Part shown: piece after piece, positions 6,440 through 15,148 of the stretch
Layout of the letters: each line of letters starts with the position of its first letter
Position numbering within the stretch: the first letter of the stretch is position 1
Program-made: the position numbers and the translations under genes
Source: Flemingiibacterium sp045635785
Lineage (GTDB): Bacteria > Bacillota > Clostridia > Oscillospirales > CAG-272
Length of the DNA stretch: 20,669 nt
Reading direction: 5' to 3'
Assembly (NCBI GenBank): GCA_045635785.1
Contig: JAZTWJ010000059.1
Span: 1-20,669 of the forward strand
The notes under the pieces: model-generated
Told to the model about the DNA's origin: nothing
The model's database searches: none
Seen by the model: the letters and a program-made list of their open reading frames with translations, nothing else

Positions 6440-7193
6440 CGAAATCCCCCGTTTCGTAAATTTTCGTCAGCGTATTTGTATATACGTTTTCATGTTCATA
6501 CAAAATCAGCGGCGGCGTTGCATACATACCCGCAGCCGCACCTTTTTTGGATTCGCATAAGACGAGGCAGGGTGCAAGCTCCGCCCTCGCATAGACGAAA
6601 GTCATGCGCTTTGGCTCCAGTCCGGCCGCACAGAGCGCCGCGATCAGCTCGGCAAGCCTGTCCGGTCTCCACACGGTGTAAAACAATCCGCCGAATTTGA
6701 GGATCCGTGACGCCGCCTCGCAAAAATCGCCGATGCCGCCGGCGATCTCGTGGCGGGCGATGTTTTTTCGATCGCTCTCGTTTGCTTTGCCGGTGGGCTT
6801 CATGTAGGGCGGATTTGAGATGACGATATCCACCGTGCCGTCCGTATGCTGTTCTGTCAGACTTCGCACATCGCTTAGAATGGGGTGCAGCGCGTCCGCA
6901 AAGCCGTTCAGGGCGGCATTGCGTCCGATCAGCTCTGCAAAGTCGGGCTGCAGCTCCACCGCATAGGCGGAGGAGACCTTTTTTCTTGCTAGTAGTAAAA
7001 GCGGAAGAATGCCCGTGCCGCTGCCAAGATCGGCAAGCCTCGCATGGCTCTGCCGCCTGACAAAGGCGGAGAGCAGATATGCATCCGTGCCGAAGGTCAG
7101 TCCGTCACGCTTTTGGATCAGCCGCAGGTTGTCGTTGATCGCGATCATGGTTTCATCTTGGCAGATCCGATTGTTTTCCATCAATAAGACCAT
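6417..7193 (-). CDS. TrmN6-type (YabB/YfiC-like) SAM methyltransferase
   Basis: A 258-residue class I SAM-dependent N-methyltransferase. It has a SAM-binding LADLGSGTGILPLLL loop at about residues 53-67 and the NPPY catalytic motif of adenine/cytosine N-methylases at about 127-130. The N-terminal RDGLTFGTDAYLLSAFV element is characteristic of tRNA1(Val) A37 N6-methyltransferase relatives, so tRNA modification is the likely role. The start is uncertain: ATG 7193 is longest but has only a weak GAGAG upstream, and ATG 7181 and 7148 also fit. It overlaps the downstream rsmI by 23 bases, and both are RNA methylases acting on translation. No clear promoter was found in the short hairpin-rich gap upstream. 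Confidence 0.88.
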   Translation of the reverse strand: MVLLMENNRICQDETMIAINDNLRLIQKRDGLTFGTDAYLLSAFVRRQSHARLADLGSGTGILPLLLLARKKVSSAYAVELQPDFAELIGRNAALNGFADALHPILSDVRSLTEQHTDGTVDIVISNPPYMKPTGKANESDRKNIARHEIAGGIGDFCEAASRILKFGGLFYTVWRPDRLAELIAALCAAGLEPKRMTFVYARAELAPCLVLCESKKGAAAGMYATPPLILYEHENVYTNTLTKIYETGDFDESYQRP

Positions 7194-7228
7194 GGCTCTC
7201 GCCGCGGCGAAAGCATCCTTTCTGTTCC

Positions 7229-7254
7229 AAGGCTGTCGGATCGACAGCCTTTTT
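7229..7254 (+). terminator. Plus-oriented terminator-like hairpin with no plus-strand gene
   Basis: A perfect 10-bp stem (7229-7238 with 7242-7251) with a 3-nt loop is followed by T residues only on the plus strand. No plus-strand gene precedes it. It sits in the minus-strand gap between murA and the trmN6-like gene. It may stop antisense transcription, or it may simply be a processing or attenuation hairpin of the minus-strand mRNA. Confidence 0.55.
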
Positions 7255-7261
7255 CCGTAAA

Positions 7262-7288
7262 TAAAAGGGGGTACAAGCCCCCCTTTTT
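7262..7288 (-). terminator. Terminator after murA
   Basis: On the minus strand, AAAGGGGG and CCCCCTTT pair around a 7-nt loop, followed by TAT. It directly follows the murA stop codon. Its plus-strand reading also ends in five T residues, so it can work in both directions. Confidence 0.7.
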
Positions 7289-7289
7289 C

Positions 7290-8576
7290 CTAATTTGCTT
7301 TGTCAAAGGTCATCGGATCGGGAACGATGACTTTCTTGATGTCTGCGCCTACCGCGCGAAGCTTGCCGACCACATCATCGTAGCCGCGCTCAATGTAGTG
7401 AATGTCCTCGATCTCGGTTTTGCCCTTGATGGCAAGACCGGCGATGATCATCGCCACGCCTGCACGCAGATCCACCGCCTTGACAGGCGCGCCCGAAAGT
7501 GGCATGCCGCCTTCGATGATCGCTGTGGCGCCGTCCACCTTAATGACTGCACCCATGCGTTTCAATTCTTCCACATAGCGGAAGCGATTGTTGAAAATGC
7601 CCTCGGTCAAACAGGATACACCCTTTGCCAGACAGAGAAGCGCACCGAACTGCGGATTCATATCCGTGGGAAAGCCGGGATAGGGAAGCGTTTTTACGTT
7701 GACGCGATGGAGCTCGCCCATGCGGATGACTTCGATGGAGTCATCATGCTCGATCAGCGTTACGCCCATCTCCTCCAGCTTTGCAGAGATGGATTCCAGA
7801 TGCTTAGGAATGACATTTGTGATTTTGAGGTGCCCACCCGATGCCGCCGCGGCACACATGTAGGTGCCTGCTTCGATCATATCGGGAATGATGGCGTAGG
7901 TACTGCCGTAAAGGCGGTCAACGCCCTTGATTTTGATGATGTCCGTGCCCGCACCGCTGATTTTTGCGCCGCAGGAGTTTAAGAAGTTGGCAAGGTCGAC
8001 GATGTGCGGCTCGCGTGCCGCGTTTTCGATGATGGTCGTTCCCTTTGCACGGGAAGCGGCAAGCATGATATTGATGGTTCCGCCAACGGTTTCTACGTCA
8101 AAGTAGATGGATGTGCCCACAAGCTTTTGCGCGCGGGCATCAATGTAACCGCCTTCCACGTTGACAGCCGCACCCAAAGCTTTGAAGCCCTTGATGTGCT
8201 GGTCAATGGGGCGAACGCCGAAATCGCATCCGCCGGGCAGACCTACATAAGCCTTGCCCCAACGCGCCAGCTCGGCACCCACCAGATAATAGGAGCCGCG
8301 CATTTTGCGGACCATTTCATAAGGCGAAATGCCTCCCATGGCACCGCGCGAGTCGATTTCGATCGTATTGCGGGACAGCATGCGGACCTTGCATCCCATC
8401 GCGGAGAGGATCTCCAGCGAAAGGGTGACGTCACTGATGCTCGGCACGTTTTCAATGATGCACTTGTCGTCGATCATCAGGGTTGCCAGGATGATCGGTA
8501 CAGCGGCATTTTTGGAGCCGCTGACTTCGACAGCACCGTGCAGAGGTCTGCCTCCGTTGATAATAATTTTTTCCAT
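7290..8576 (-). CDS. murA: UDP-N-acetylglucosamine 1-carboxyvinyltransferase MurA
   Basis: A 428-residue enzyme of the EPSP-synthase fold that transfers enolpyruvate from PEP to UDP-GlcNAc, the first committed step of peptidoglycan synthesis in the cytosol. Key residues are Lys22-Asn23 in GSKNA and the catalytic loop Cys117 in PGGCDFGVRPID. Because this loop carries Cys, the form is expected to be fosfomycin-sensitive. FPTDMNPQ and the C-terminal YIERGYDDVVGKL region are also typical. The reading frame is open further upstream to a TTG at 8744, but family alignment places the start at ATG 8576 (MEKIIINGGRPLHG), even though its Shine-Dalgarno is weak. It lies downstream of the wal cluster on the same strand with a 267-base gap, so it may have its own promoter or receive read-through. 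Confidence 0.95.
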   Translation of the reverse strand: MEKIIINGGRPLHGAVEVSGSKNAAVPIILATLMIDDKCIIENVPSISDVTLSLEILSAMGCKVRMLSRNTIEIDSRGAMGGISPYEMVRKMRGSYYLVGAELARWGKAYVGLPGGCDFGVRPIDQHIKGFKALGAAVNVEGGYIDARAQKLVGTSIYFDVETVGGTINIMLAASRAKGTTIIENAAREPHIVDLANFLNSCGAKISGAGTDIIKIKGVDRLYGSTYAIIPDMIEAGTYMCAAAASGGHLKITNVIPKHLESISAKLEEMGVTLIEHDDSIEVIRMGELHRVNVKTLPYPGFPTDMNPQFGALLCLAKGVSCLTEGIFNNRFRYVEELKRMGAVIKVDGATAIIEGGMPLSGAPVKAVDLRAGVAMIIAGLAIKGKTEIEDIHYIERGYDDVVGKLRAVGADIKKVIVPDPMTFDKAN

Positions 8577-8843
8577 AAGCAAAATCTCGTTTCCCGGCGA
8601 GTGAATGGCGTCAAAGGGCGCATCGGAAGCGATGTTCCCAAAATGAGCGCAGGTTATGATGCGGCAGTCGTCCGCCGTGACGATGCCGTGGAGTTTACAG
8701 AATTTATCAAAAATTATAGGGGAATGTCCATTGGTAATTAACAAATCGTTAACAATTAAAAAACTGTCAATAACATTATACCACTTTTCTCACGAAAATG
8801 GAAGCCCTGTTTGCAAAATGTTTACAATGTTAACAAAATGTTA
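8577..8843 (-). promoter_or_regulatory. murA upstream region with candidate -10 elements
   Basis: This gap has no recognisable gene. On the minus strand it contains TATAAT hexamers at 8775-8780 and 8713-8718, each lacking a good -35 at 17 bp, and a perfect TTGACA at 8765-8770 without a good -10. Two direct TTAACAA copies (8738-8744 and 8749-8755) sit between them. The part next to murA (8577-8705) is GC-richer and open in the murA frame. No terminator follows the YycI-like gene, so murA may be transcribed both by read-through and from a promoter here. Confidence 0.4.
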
Positions 8844-9854
8844 TCAATATCTCGTATAAATCGTGCCATTTGCGGCATTGTATACGATTGTGTCTGCACC
8901 AATGTGTGTAATATGCCATGCGGGGATGAAATACAACGCCGTTTTGTCCGCATTCCAGTAAATGATATAGCGGGTTTCCATGGATTCCACCTGCGGAATT
9001 GCATTGCCCGTCACAGGCGTATTGATCGGCAAAGGGGGAGAATCCGGCAACGTTGCATTCGACGGAAGCGAGAAGGCATCGATGCGCTCGCTTTGGAGCG
9101 TTTCAAAGTCGGTAAACAGGATATTCAGCTGATTTTGAAGCTCTGTGGTGTAGCTTTCGTCGAGGGAGGAGAAATACCAGCGCCCATGTGCGCCAAACAG
9201 CTCCTCCTCGCGGAACACTAGCACCGCATAATGGGAATGAACCAAATATTCCCCGATCATTTGCCGAACGAGCAGGTAATCAAGTCCGCTTTTCGGATCG
9301 TGATAGCTGTCCTCAACGTGTAAAGTCAGCGCGGTTTCTTCATCGGAGGCGGGGCATAAAAACGCTGCCGCCGCTTCGGTGTGCTGCTTCAGCTTACCCG
9401 ATGACAAAGCCGTGCCGAAAACGGCAAATTTTTCGAAAGTATCGGCTGTAATGTCAGTATATGCAGACGCCTTGATTTTGTCCGTTTGGGTATAAACAAA
9501 GCCGAATTCCTCATCAAAACGCACATAGGTGCCGCTGCCTAACATGCCCGAAAGTCCGCCGTCCGGCTGCATATAAAGCGGCACATCCTCCGTATCGGTC
9601 AGCAAGGATGCGGCGCGTTCGTGATAATCGTCGTTATAGAAGCTTTCGTAGATCGGGACCCGAAAGCGGCGGGTAGGAATGCTTGTAATGGGCACGATCA
9701 AGCCGCGCTCGGCAAGCAATTCAACTGCGCCGGCAATTTCTTCTTCATCCAAAAAATTACGGGCGCGGTTCTGCCCGGCGATATTATAAAGCATAAACAG
9801 ATTCGCCGCAAGGAGAATGGCAATCAATAAATTCTTGACCGATGACCAGTTCAG
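8844..9854 (-). CDS. YycI-like WalK regulator, probable CTG start
   Basis: A 336-residue protein with one N-terminal TM anchor at about residues 8-26 and a large extracytoplasmic domain. It is the last gene of the walR-walK-yycH cluster, the position of YycI. In Bacillus, YycI and YycH bind WalK at the membrane and restrain it. Sequence similarity is visible mainly in the start region, where (M)NWSSVKNLLIAILLAANLF parallels the M-[DN]-W-x-x-x-K start of YycI. The first ATG/GTG/TTG in the frame is TTG 9827, inside the TM segment. AAGGAG at 9863-9868 lies exactly 8 bases before a CTG at 9852-9854, so I place the start there. It ends without a visible terminator, 267 bases before murA. Confidence 0.72.
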   Translation of the reverse strand: MNWSSVKNLLIAILLAANLFMLYNIAGQNRARNFLDEEEIAGAVELLAERGLIVPITSIPTRRFRVPIYESFYNDDYHERAASLLTDTEDVPLYMQPDGGLSGMLGSGTYVRFDEEFGFVYTQTDKIKASAYTDITADTFEKFAVFGTALSSGKLKQHTEAAAAFLCPASDEETALTLHVEDSYHDPKSGLDYLLVRQMIGEYLVHSHYAVLVFREEELFGAHGRWYFSSLDESYTTELQNQLNILFTDFETLQSERIDAFSLPSNATLPDSPPLPINTPVTGNAIPQVESMETRYIIYWNADKTALYFIPAWHITHIGADTIVYNAANGTIYTRY

Positions 9855-9886
9855 AGAAATCGCTCCTTTCCTGCGTGATTGAAGGC

Positions 9887-11326
9887 TCAGTCGTTGGCTT
9901 TTATTACCGCGAGGACGGCATCGCTTCCCTCGTATTGCATCCGAAGCTCGCTGAGGCGTTCATTTTCTTCTATATAGCCAAGCTCTGTCATTTTTCGCAG
10001 CGTGAATTCCGGTCGCAGACAATGGCTTGTTTCCTCTGTGGCATTAACGGAGGTGGGAAGCAGCTCCACACGGCTGATGGTATCCTTTGTAAGCACCGCC
10101 TGTAGGATCGGCTTGCCGACTAAAGGGATATTGTTGTAAGTGAGGATATATTCGATGACAAGCATGGAATCGCTGCTGTAAATGCTTCCGAGGCAAAGGG
10201 ATGCTTCGCCGCCGATCAGCGCGGGGGAAATATCGCCTAAATGGCGGATAAGATTGTCTACCGCAGTAATCTGGTCGAAAAGATTCAGCGTGGTGTCGCT
10301 GGAATATCCGAGCAATGAATCAATAGAAATGCCGCGGAGACTGTCGGACAGAGCATCGTTGGTGGCAAAGGAGATGTGATCCTTGGCAACGCGCAGACGG
10401 CTGTTGGAGTCAACGTAGACATTGGCACCTGTTTCGTCAATGTAGCTGTTCAGCTTATCGGGATTGTAACCAAACAGGGATAAAAGCGGCGTCAGAACTT
10501 CCTCGTCGGACAGCTCTTTGCCGGATGCTTCGATAACCGTATATTCCGGCTCCGCATCCACGATGGGATGTGTGGAGGGCAGACGGGGATCCTTCGAAAA
10601 ATGGAACTCTGCGGTTTCGATCTTCGAAGCCGCCTCCGCCAGCTTTGAAATATAGAAACCGGAAGCCACCATATGATCCTCGGGACGAAATTCAAAATAA
10701 TTGCCGTCCGTATCATGGGCATAGGCGAGGAATCGGTGTCCTGCCGATTCGTAGTCGGGGACGATAATGAGCTCGCTGACATAGGCGCTGATGCTTCCGC
10801 CCTCGCCCGGGGCCACATCGCTTTCGGCGACGGTCAGCTTGTTGGCGGCGTAGGCGTAAATCAGCTGATACAGTACAGGCACATGGTAGCGCAGATAGAT
10901 GAATTCATCCGATTCGATGGCGCTTTGAAAGCGCGCCTCACCCGCTGTCGAAGAAAGCGGTCTGCACACGGAATCGCTGCCGAACAGCTCCAAAAGGCAA
11001 GGCTTGATCAGTCCGTACAGCTCCGATGCCGCATCCGCATTGGCATAGGCGCAGATCATGCTGCCGCCTGCCTGACGGTATCCGACAAAGGCGGGCAAAA
11101 GACGGCTTTCGTCAAGACCTTCCGCAGATGCCGCGCCCTCGACGCGCCAGAGCTTATCGAAGGTTTTCATCGTGCCGTTATTTTTTGCGGAGATGCTTTC
11201 ATAAACATTGGTTCCGCCGATGTACACCGCAACCAATGTGATCATGCTGAGCACCAGTATGCCCAGAAGAACACTTTTTACGGTTTCCACCACATGGCTG
11301 TAACGCTTGATGTGATCCCTTATCAT
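9887..11326 (-). CDS. YycH-like WalK regulator
   Basis: A 479-residue protein with a short cytoplasmic N-terminus, one TM segment at about residues 16-38 (VKSVLLGILVLSMITLVAVYI) and a long extracytoplasmic part. The pattern matches YycH, which with YycI forms a membrane complex that modulates the WalK kinase. Assignment rests on topology, size and its place directly after walK; the primary sequence is weakly conserved, as usual for this family. I chose ATG 11326, which has AAAGGA just upstream, over the in-frame GTG at 11338 that overlaps that Shine-Dalgarno site. The gap to walK is 39 bases and to the YycI-like gene 32 bases, consistent with one mRNA. Confidence 0.8.
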   Translation of the reverse strand: MIRDHIKRYSHVVETVKSVLLGILVLSMITLVAVYIGGTNVYESISAKNNGTMKTFDKLWRVEGAASAEGLDESRLLPAFVGYRQAGGSMICAYANADAASELYGLIKPCLLELFGSDSVCRPLSSTAGEARFQSAIESDEFIYLRYHVPVLYQLIYAYAANKLTVAESDVAPGEGGSISAYVSELIIVPDYESAGHRFLAYAHDTDGNYFEFRPEDHMVASGFYISKLAEAASKIETAEFHFSKDPRLPSTHPIVDAEPEYTVIEASGKELSDEEVLTPLLSLFGYNPDKLNSYIDETGANVYVDSNSRLRVAKDHISFATNDALSDSLRGISIDSLLGYSSDTTLNLFDQITAVDNLIRHLGDISPALIGGEASLCLGSIYSSDSMLVIEYILTYNNIPLVGKPILQAVLTKDTISRVELLPTSVNATEETSHCLRPEFTLRKMTELGYIEENERLSELRMQYEGSDAVLAVIKAND

Positions 11327-11365
11327 AGTTCCTTTCACTGTAGGAATGGCAGAAATATATGCCGC

Positions 11366-13168
11366 CTATTCCACCGATTTCAATTTGGTTTCAACGGGCA
11401 GACGGATAATGACTGTGGTGCCGACGCCCATTGCACTTTCTACGGCGATGGAGCCGCCGTGCGCTTCCACAATTTCCTTTGCGATGGCAAGGCCGAGACC
11501 GGTGCCGCCGGTTTCGGAGGTGCGGGATTTCTCCACGCGATAGAATCGCTCAAACAGATGGGGCAGATCCTCGGCAGGAATGCCGATGCCCGTATCCTTG
11601 ACGCGGATCTCAAATTCGTTGTTCACAATGCCTGCGTGCAGGTCGATCTTTCCGCCGTCGGGCGTGTATTTGATGGCATTGGAAAGAATGTTGATGACGA
11701 CCTGCTCAACCCGCTCTTTATCGGCTGTGATGGAGGGCATACCGCGTTTGGCGGTGTAGACCATTTTGTGCTTGTGCGCGTCCGCATCGACCTGCATGAC
11801 CTCGCAGATATGCACCAGCATCGCATCCGGATCAAAGGACTGAATGTTCCATTGGGTGCGCTTGTTGTCCAGCCTGGACAGCACAAGCAGATCGGAAACG
11901 ATGCGCGTCATACGGTCGCATTCGTCCACCGCCATTTGCAGGAAGAAGTTCTCCATATCCTCCTCCATCTCCGGATCGCTGAGGATGGTTTCGCATGCGC
12001 CCTTGATGGAGGTCAGCGGTGTTCGCATTTCGTGAGATACGTTCGCCACGAATTCGCGGCGGGATTTGTCAAGCTCATAACGTCCGGTTTCATCGTGGAT
12101 GACCGCCAGAACGCCGTTATGCGGTCGATTGTTAGCCATATAGCGGATCTTGCCGAAGTTCACATCCAGCACTCTGCCCTCAAACATGACATCGCTGACA
12201 TTGTAGCCATCCGCATCTGCGCTTTTTTTGCGATCCACATATTCCACGCTGAACTGCGGCTCGTAATCAATATCGAACAGATCCAAAAAGCGGGAGAAGG
12301 TGAAATTCTTGTCATATTTTGCGCCAAGAAGCGCACGGAAGGATTTGTTGATGTGCAGCACATGCCCATCCTCCGTGAATGCGATAACGCCGTCATGCAG
12401 ATAGGTAAATACCGTTTCCAGCTTCTGATGCTCGCCCGAAACCTCCTCAAGTGTATTCTTCAGCGTTTTTTTCATGTCGTTGAAGGTGTCGGTCAGCGTG
12501 CCGATCTCATCGTGAGAATGCACGTCGATCTCGTGGGAGAAGTCGCCGGCTGCGACCAGCTTTGCGCCTTTCGTCAGGCTCTGAATGGGCGAGGTGATCG
12601 CCTTGGAGAGGAAGAATGCCAAAATGACCGCAAACAGCAGTCCGAACATCAGCGCATAGAGAATGATCGAAAACAGCATCCATGAAAATTGCTGCATTTC
12701 GTCCATGGAATCCTTCACATAGATGATGCAGGAGACCGCTCCGTTTTCAAGACGCACAGCATAATCCGCAAAATCCGCACCGAGAGGCTGGGCGTTGGTG
12801 GGCGTTCCGCGCATGGCGGCGATCATATTGGGGGTTTTCTGCAGGGTGCTTCCCAGCTTTGCATCGGAGCCTTCCAAAAAGCTGCCGTTTTCATCCAAAA
12901 CATAATAGTTCCGATAATCGTCGATGCCGAGTAAGCCAGCGTGTGAGTTTAATATTTTGGAAAGCTCGTTGGCATAGTCATTTGACCGTAGGGCATCGTG
13001 GAGATCCGCATTCATCTGACTGTCAAAGCTGCGGTCCATCTGTGCGGTGAATTCGTTCATATAGAAGCTGTTGACGCTGTTGATGAGAACGGTTCCGATG
13101 ACACACATGACCGTGATCATGAATATGACGAGGATCAGAATGATCTTAAAATAAAGACTGTTATACAT
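11366..13168 (-). CDS. walK: Sensor histidine kinase WalK
   Basis: A 600-residue membrane kinase. Segments in order: TM1 at about 8-30, an extracellular sensing domain of about 130 residues, TM2 at about 162-188, HAMP at about 188-240, a PAS domain at about 250-360, HisKA with the phospho-acceptor His379 in FVANVSHEMRTPLTSIKG, and HATPase_c with the N box at about 493-500, DTGIGI (525-530) and GGTGLGL (554-560). This TM-Cache-TM-HAMP-PAS-kinase layout is that of WalK (YycG), which controls autolysins and wall metabolism. The extracellular loop has the right size for the WalK Cache domain. ATG 13168 follows the walR stop by 3 bases with no clear Shine-Dalgarno, so translation is probably coupled. 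Confidence 0.95.
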   Translation of the reverse strand: MYNSLYFKIILILVIFMITVMCVIGTVLINSVNSFYMNEFTAQMDRSFDSQMNADLHDALRSNDYANELSKILNSHAGLLGIDDYRNYYVLDENGSFLEGSDAKLGSTLQKTPNMIAAMRGTPTNAQPLGADFADYAVRLENGAVSCIIYVKDSMDEMQQFSWMLFSIILYALMFGLLFAVILAFFLSKAITSPIQSLTKGAKLVAAGDFSHEIDVHSHDEIGTLTDTFNDMKKTLKNTLEEVSGEHQKLETVFTYLHDGVIAFTEDGHVLHINKSFRALLGAKYDKNFTFSRFLDLFDIDYEPQFSVEYVDRKKSADADGYNVSDVMFEGRVLDVNFGKIRYMANNRPHNGVLAVIHDETGRYELDKSRREFVANVSHEMRTPLTSIKGACETILSDPEMEEDMENFFLQMAVDECDRMTRIVSDLLVLSRLDNKRTQWNIQSFDPDAMLVHICEVMQVDADAHKHKMVYTAKRGMPSITADKERVEQVVINILSNAIKYTPDGGKIDLHAGIVNNEFEIRVKDTGIGIPAEDLPHLFERFYRVEKSRTSETGGTGLGLAIAKEIVEAHGGSIAVESAMGVGTTVIIRLPVETKLKSVE

Positions 13169-13171
13169 AGC

Positions 13172-13879
13172 TTATTTGATATAGTAGCCCATGCCGCGCT
13201 TGGTGAACAGATACTCCGGCTTGCCCGCATCGCGCTCCAGCTTGGCGCGCAGACGGCTGACGGTCACATCCACGCTGGATGTGTCGCCAAAGTAGCTGTC
13301 ATATCCCCAGACATCGGAAAGCAATTGCTCACGGGAATAGATGGTTCCTTGATTTTTCGCCATAAAGACGAGAAGCTCGTACTCTTTTTTTGTCAGCTCG
13401 ATCGGCTCGCCGTCTCGCGTGACCTGATATTTTGAGGTGTCGATGGAAAGCCCGCGGATCACGATGGCGGAAGCCGCTTCTGCGGGAGCGCTCACAATAT
13501 CTCCTGCGGAGCGGCGGATATTCGCCTTGATGCGGGCGAGCAGCTCATTCATGGAAAAGGGCTTGGTGACGTAGTCATCAGCGCCGATGTCAAGTCCCAT
13601 GATCTTGTCCACTTCTTCCACTCTGGCGGTGGCGATGATGATGGGGGTTGACAGCTTTTCGCGTACTCTGCGGCAGACCTCAAAGCCGTCCATTTTCGGC
13701 AGCATCAGGTCGAGTAGGATCAGGTCAAAGGTTCCGCTGAGCGCTTTTTTCAGTCCGTCCTCGCCGTCGAATGCCATGTCATAGGCATAGCCGTTCTTCA
13801 TGACGTTGTAGGCGAGCGTCATGGCAATGTTTTTCTCATCCTCCACGATGAGGATCCGTTTTTTCTTCGTTTCGGGCAT
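13172..13879 (-). CDS. walR: Response regulator WalR, OmpR family
   Basis: A 235-residue OmpR/PhoB-type regulator. The receiver domain (about 1-120) has the acidic pair in VEDE, the phospho-acceptor Asp in LLDLMLP, the Thr in IATAR and the Lys in YVTKPFSMNELLARI. A winged-helix DNA-binding domain follows (about 140-235), with LTKKEYELLVFM and the recognition region DVTVSRLRAKLE. WalR is the phosphorylated partner of WalK and activates wall-hydrolase genes in low-GC Gram-positives. ATG 13879 has AAAGGA 6 bases upstream. The gene lies 21 bases after the deacetylase homologue and 3 bases before walK. No internal promoter was seen, so it likely depends on the promoter before the RluA gene, though a promoter inside an upstream gene cannot be excluded. 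Confidence 0.94.
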   Translation of the reverse strand: MPETKKKRILIVEDEKNIAMTLAYNVMKNGYAYDMAFDGEDGLKKALSGTFDLILLDLMLPKMDGFEVCRRVREKLSTPIIIATARVEEVDKIMGLDIGADDYVTKPFSMNELLARIKANIRRSAGDIVSAPAEAASAIVIRGLSIDTSKYQVTRDGEPIELTKKEYELLVFMAKNQGTIYSREQLLSDVWGYDSYFGDTSSVDVTVSRLRAKLERDAGKPEYLFTKRGMGYYIK

Positions 13880-13900
13880 GATGGTTCCTTTCAGGCTATA

Positions 13901-15121
13901 TCAGCCGACACTTGAGTATTCGTTATGTGCGGGGGAAATGGTGCGTACATCGCATACATCGCGGTTGTTTTCGATAAACGCAAGGACTTTTGCAAGCGTT
14001 TCTGCTGTTTTGCTCGATTCGATGAAACGCAAAATGACGACTTCGTTGTTCCAAATGCCGTTGATGGCAGTATCGGCGGCACGGGATGCGGTCGTGTTTG
14101 TGGGGACATTGATATTGTAATCCCAGATCACATATCCTTTTTGATTGAGCGCAAGCTGTACCTCGGGAGTGAGGGCGCTCATTTTTGCCGATCCCTCGGG
14201 CGCGCGCCAAATATGGGATTTTTGCTTGATGAGTCGGGATAACAGCAGATTTTCCGCTTCCATATCCGCAAGGATTGCATTGGCATTTGTCAGCCTCGAC
14301 GTGCTGTGATTCATGGTGTGCAGACCAATGGCATGTCCGTGCGCCGCAATACGCGATACGGTGGCGGCATTCTCGGCAAGCTCGCTGCCGATCAGGAAAA
14401 AGGTTGCTTTGATATTATAGTCGCGCAGAATCTTAAGAATGTCTTCCGTATATTTGCCGGGGGAATCTTCGATGGTGATATAAATGGTGCGCGTGCCAAG
14501 CTCGGGTGTGGGCGCGGTGACGGGAGGCGTGGTGTCTGTGCCGGGACGCTGTGTGGTTTCACTTGTAATCGGCGGCGCGGTGTTTTCTGTGGAGCTTTCA
14601 GCTGGGAAAAAGGCAGGGTATTTGTCGCGGATCAGCTCCTCAAAGGGCTTGGTTTGTGAGCCGTCCGTAATGCGGATGGCGGTTTCGCCCGTGACAGGGC
14701 TGACCATTTCCTCAAAACCCAGCCGCAAATAACTGCATACAGATCGCACGGGCACGTAATGGTCGCCGTGATAAAAGGCACTGCGCCAATACATCGGCTC
14801 GGAATCCTGGGTGTAGGCGAAGTCGGTTTTGACATTAAAGGTCAGCCAATATTCGCCGTTTTCGATGACGAAAAGGTTTTGTCCCGCGTTTTTCTTGACG
14901 GTGACATTGTTAAGCTGGGCAAACAATGTGACGGGGACATAGAGTGCGGAGTAAATCTTTTCCATGGGATGGCTGTCTCCGCGCGGCCATGCCTTGTCGT
15001 TGTAATACATCAGCGTGGCGGAGGAAGCCGCTTGCACTTTCGTGCGGGTTACAAGCAGGGCGCTTCCCATGAGTGTCAGGCAAAGAAAAACGGACATCAG
15101 CTTGATGAAAAAGGATTTCAT
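13901..15121 (-). CDS. Secreted NodB-like polysaccharide deacetylase homologue with stalk domain, altered motifs
   Basis: A 406-residue exported protein. It has a signal peptide or anchor at 1-31, a copper-amine-oxidase-N-like beta domain at about 35-155 (YVPVRSVCSYLRLGFE), a Pro/Thr-rich linker at about 174-208 and a NodB deacetylase domain at about 211-385. Intact features are motif 2 HTMNH (268-272), motif 3 RAPEG (306-310) and WD at 333-334. Motif 1, normally TFDDGP, reads TIEDSP (216-221), replacing the catalytic-base Asp by Glu. Motif 5 reads ILRF where ILxH is expected, losing the catalytic His. It may therefore be a wall-binding or regulatory homologue rather than an active peptidoglycan deacetylase. 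ATG 15121 has AAAGGAG 8 bases upstream. It sits directly before walR in the same operon. Confidence 0.85.
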   Translation of the reverse strand: MKSFFIKLMSVFLCLTLMGSALLVTRTKVQAASSATLMYYNDKAWPRGDSHPMEKIYSALYVPVTLFAQLNNVTVKKNAGQNLFVIENGEYWLTFNVKTDFAYTQDSEPMYWRSAFYHGDHYVPVRSVCSYLRLGFEEMVSPVTGETAIRITDGSQTKPFEELIRDKYPAFFPAESSTENTAPPITSETTQRPGTDTTPPVTAPTPELGTRTIYITIEDSPGKYTEDILKILRDYNIKATFFLIGSELAENAATVSRIAAHGHAIGLHTMNHSTSRLTNANAILADMEAENLLLSRLIKQKSHIWRAPEGSAKMSALTPEVQLALNQKGYVIWDYNINVPTNTTASRAADTAINGIWNNEVVILRFIESSKTAETLAKVLAFIENNRDVCDVRTISPAHNEYSSVG

Positions 15122-15148
15122 GCGGGCTTCTCCTTTCGATGGATTACT

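Noticed and set aside
8577..8744. In-frame N-terminal extension of MurA to a TTG at 8744 (484 residues)
   Set aside because: MurA proteins are normally about 420-430 residues and begin with a MxKxxINGGxxLxG-like segment, which matches ATG 8576. The extension shows no family similarity.
8738..8755. TTAACAA direct repeats as a Rex or DnaA site upstream of murA
   Set aside because: Rex sites are inverted, not direct, and no DnaA-box consensus is present. This is AT-rich promoter-type sequence.
10673..12685. Long plus-strand open frame of 670 codons opposite YycH and WalK
   Set aside because: It is a codon-bias shadow: the minus strand holds clear WalK motifs, and the plus-strand product is His/Cys/Arg-rich with no domain or RBS.
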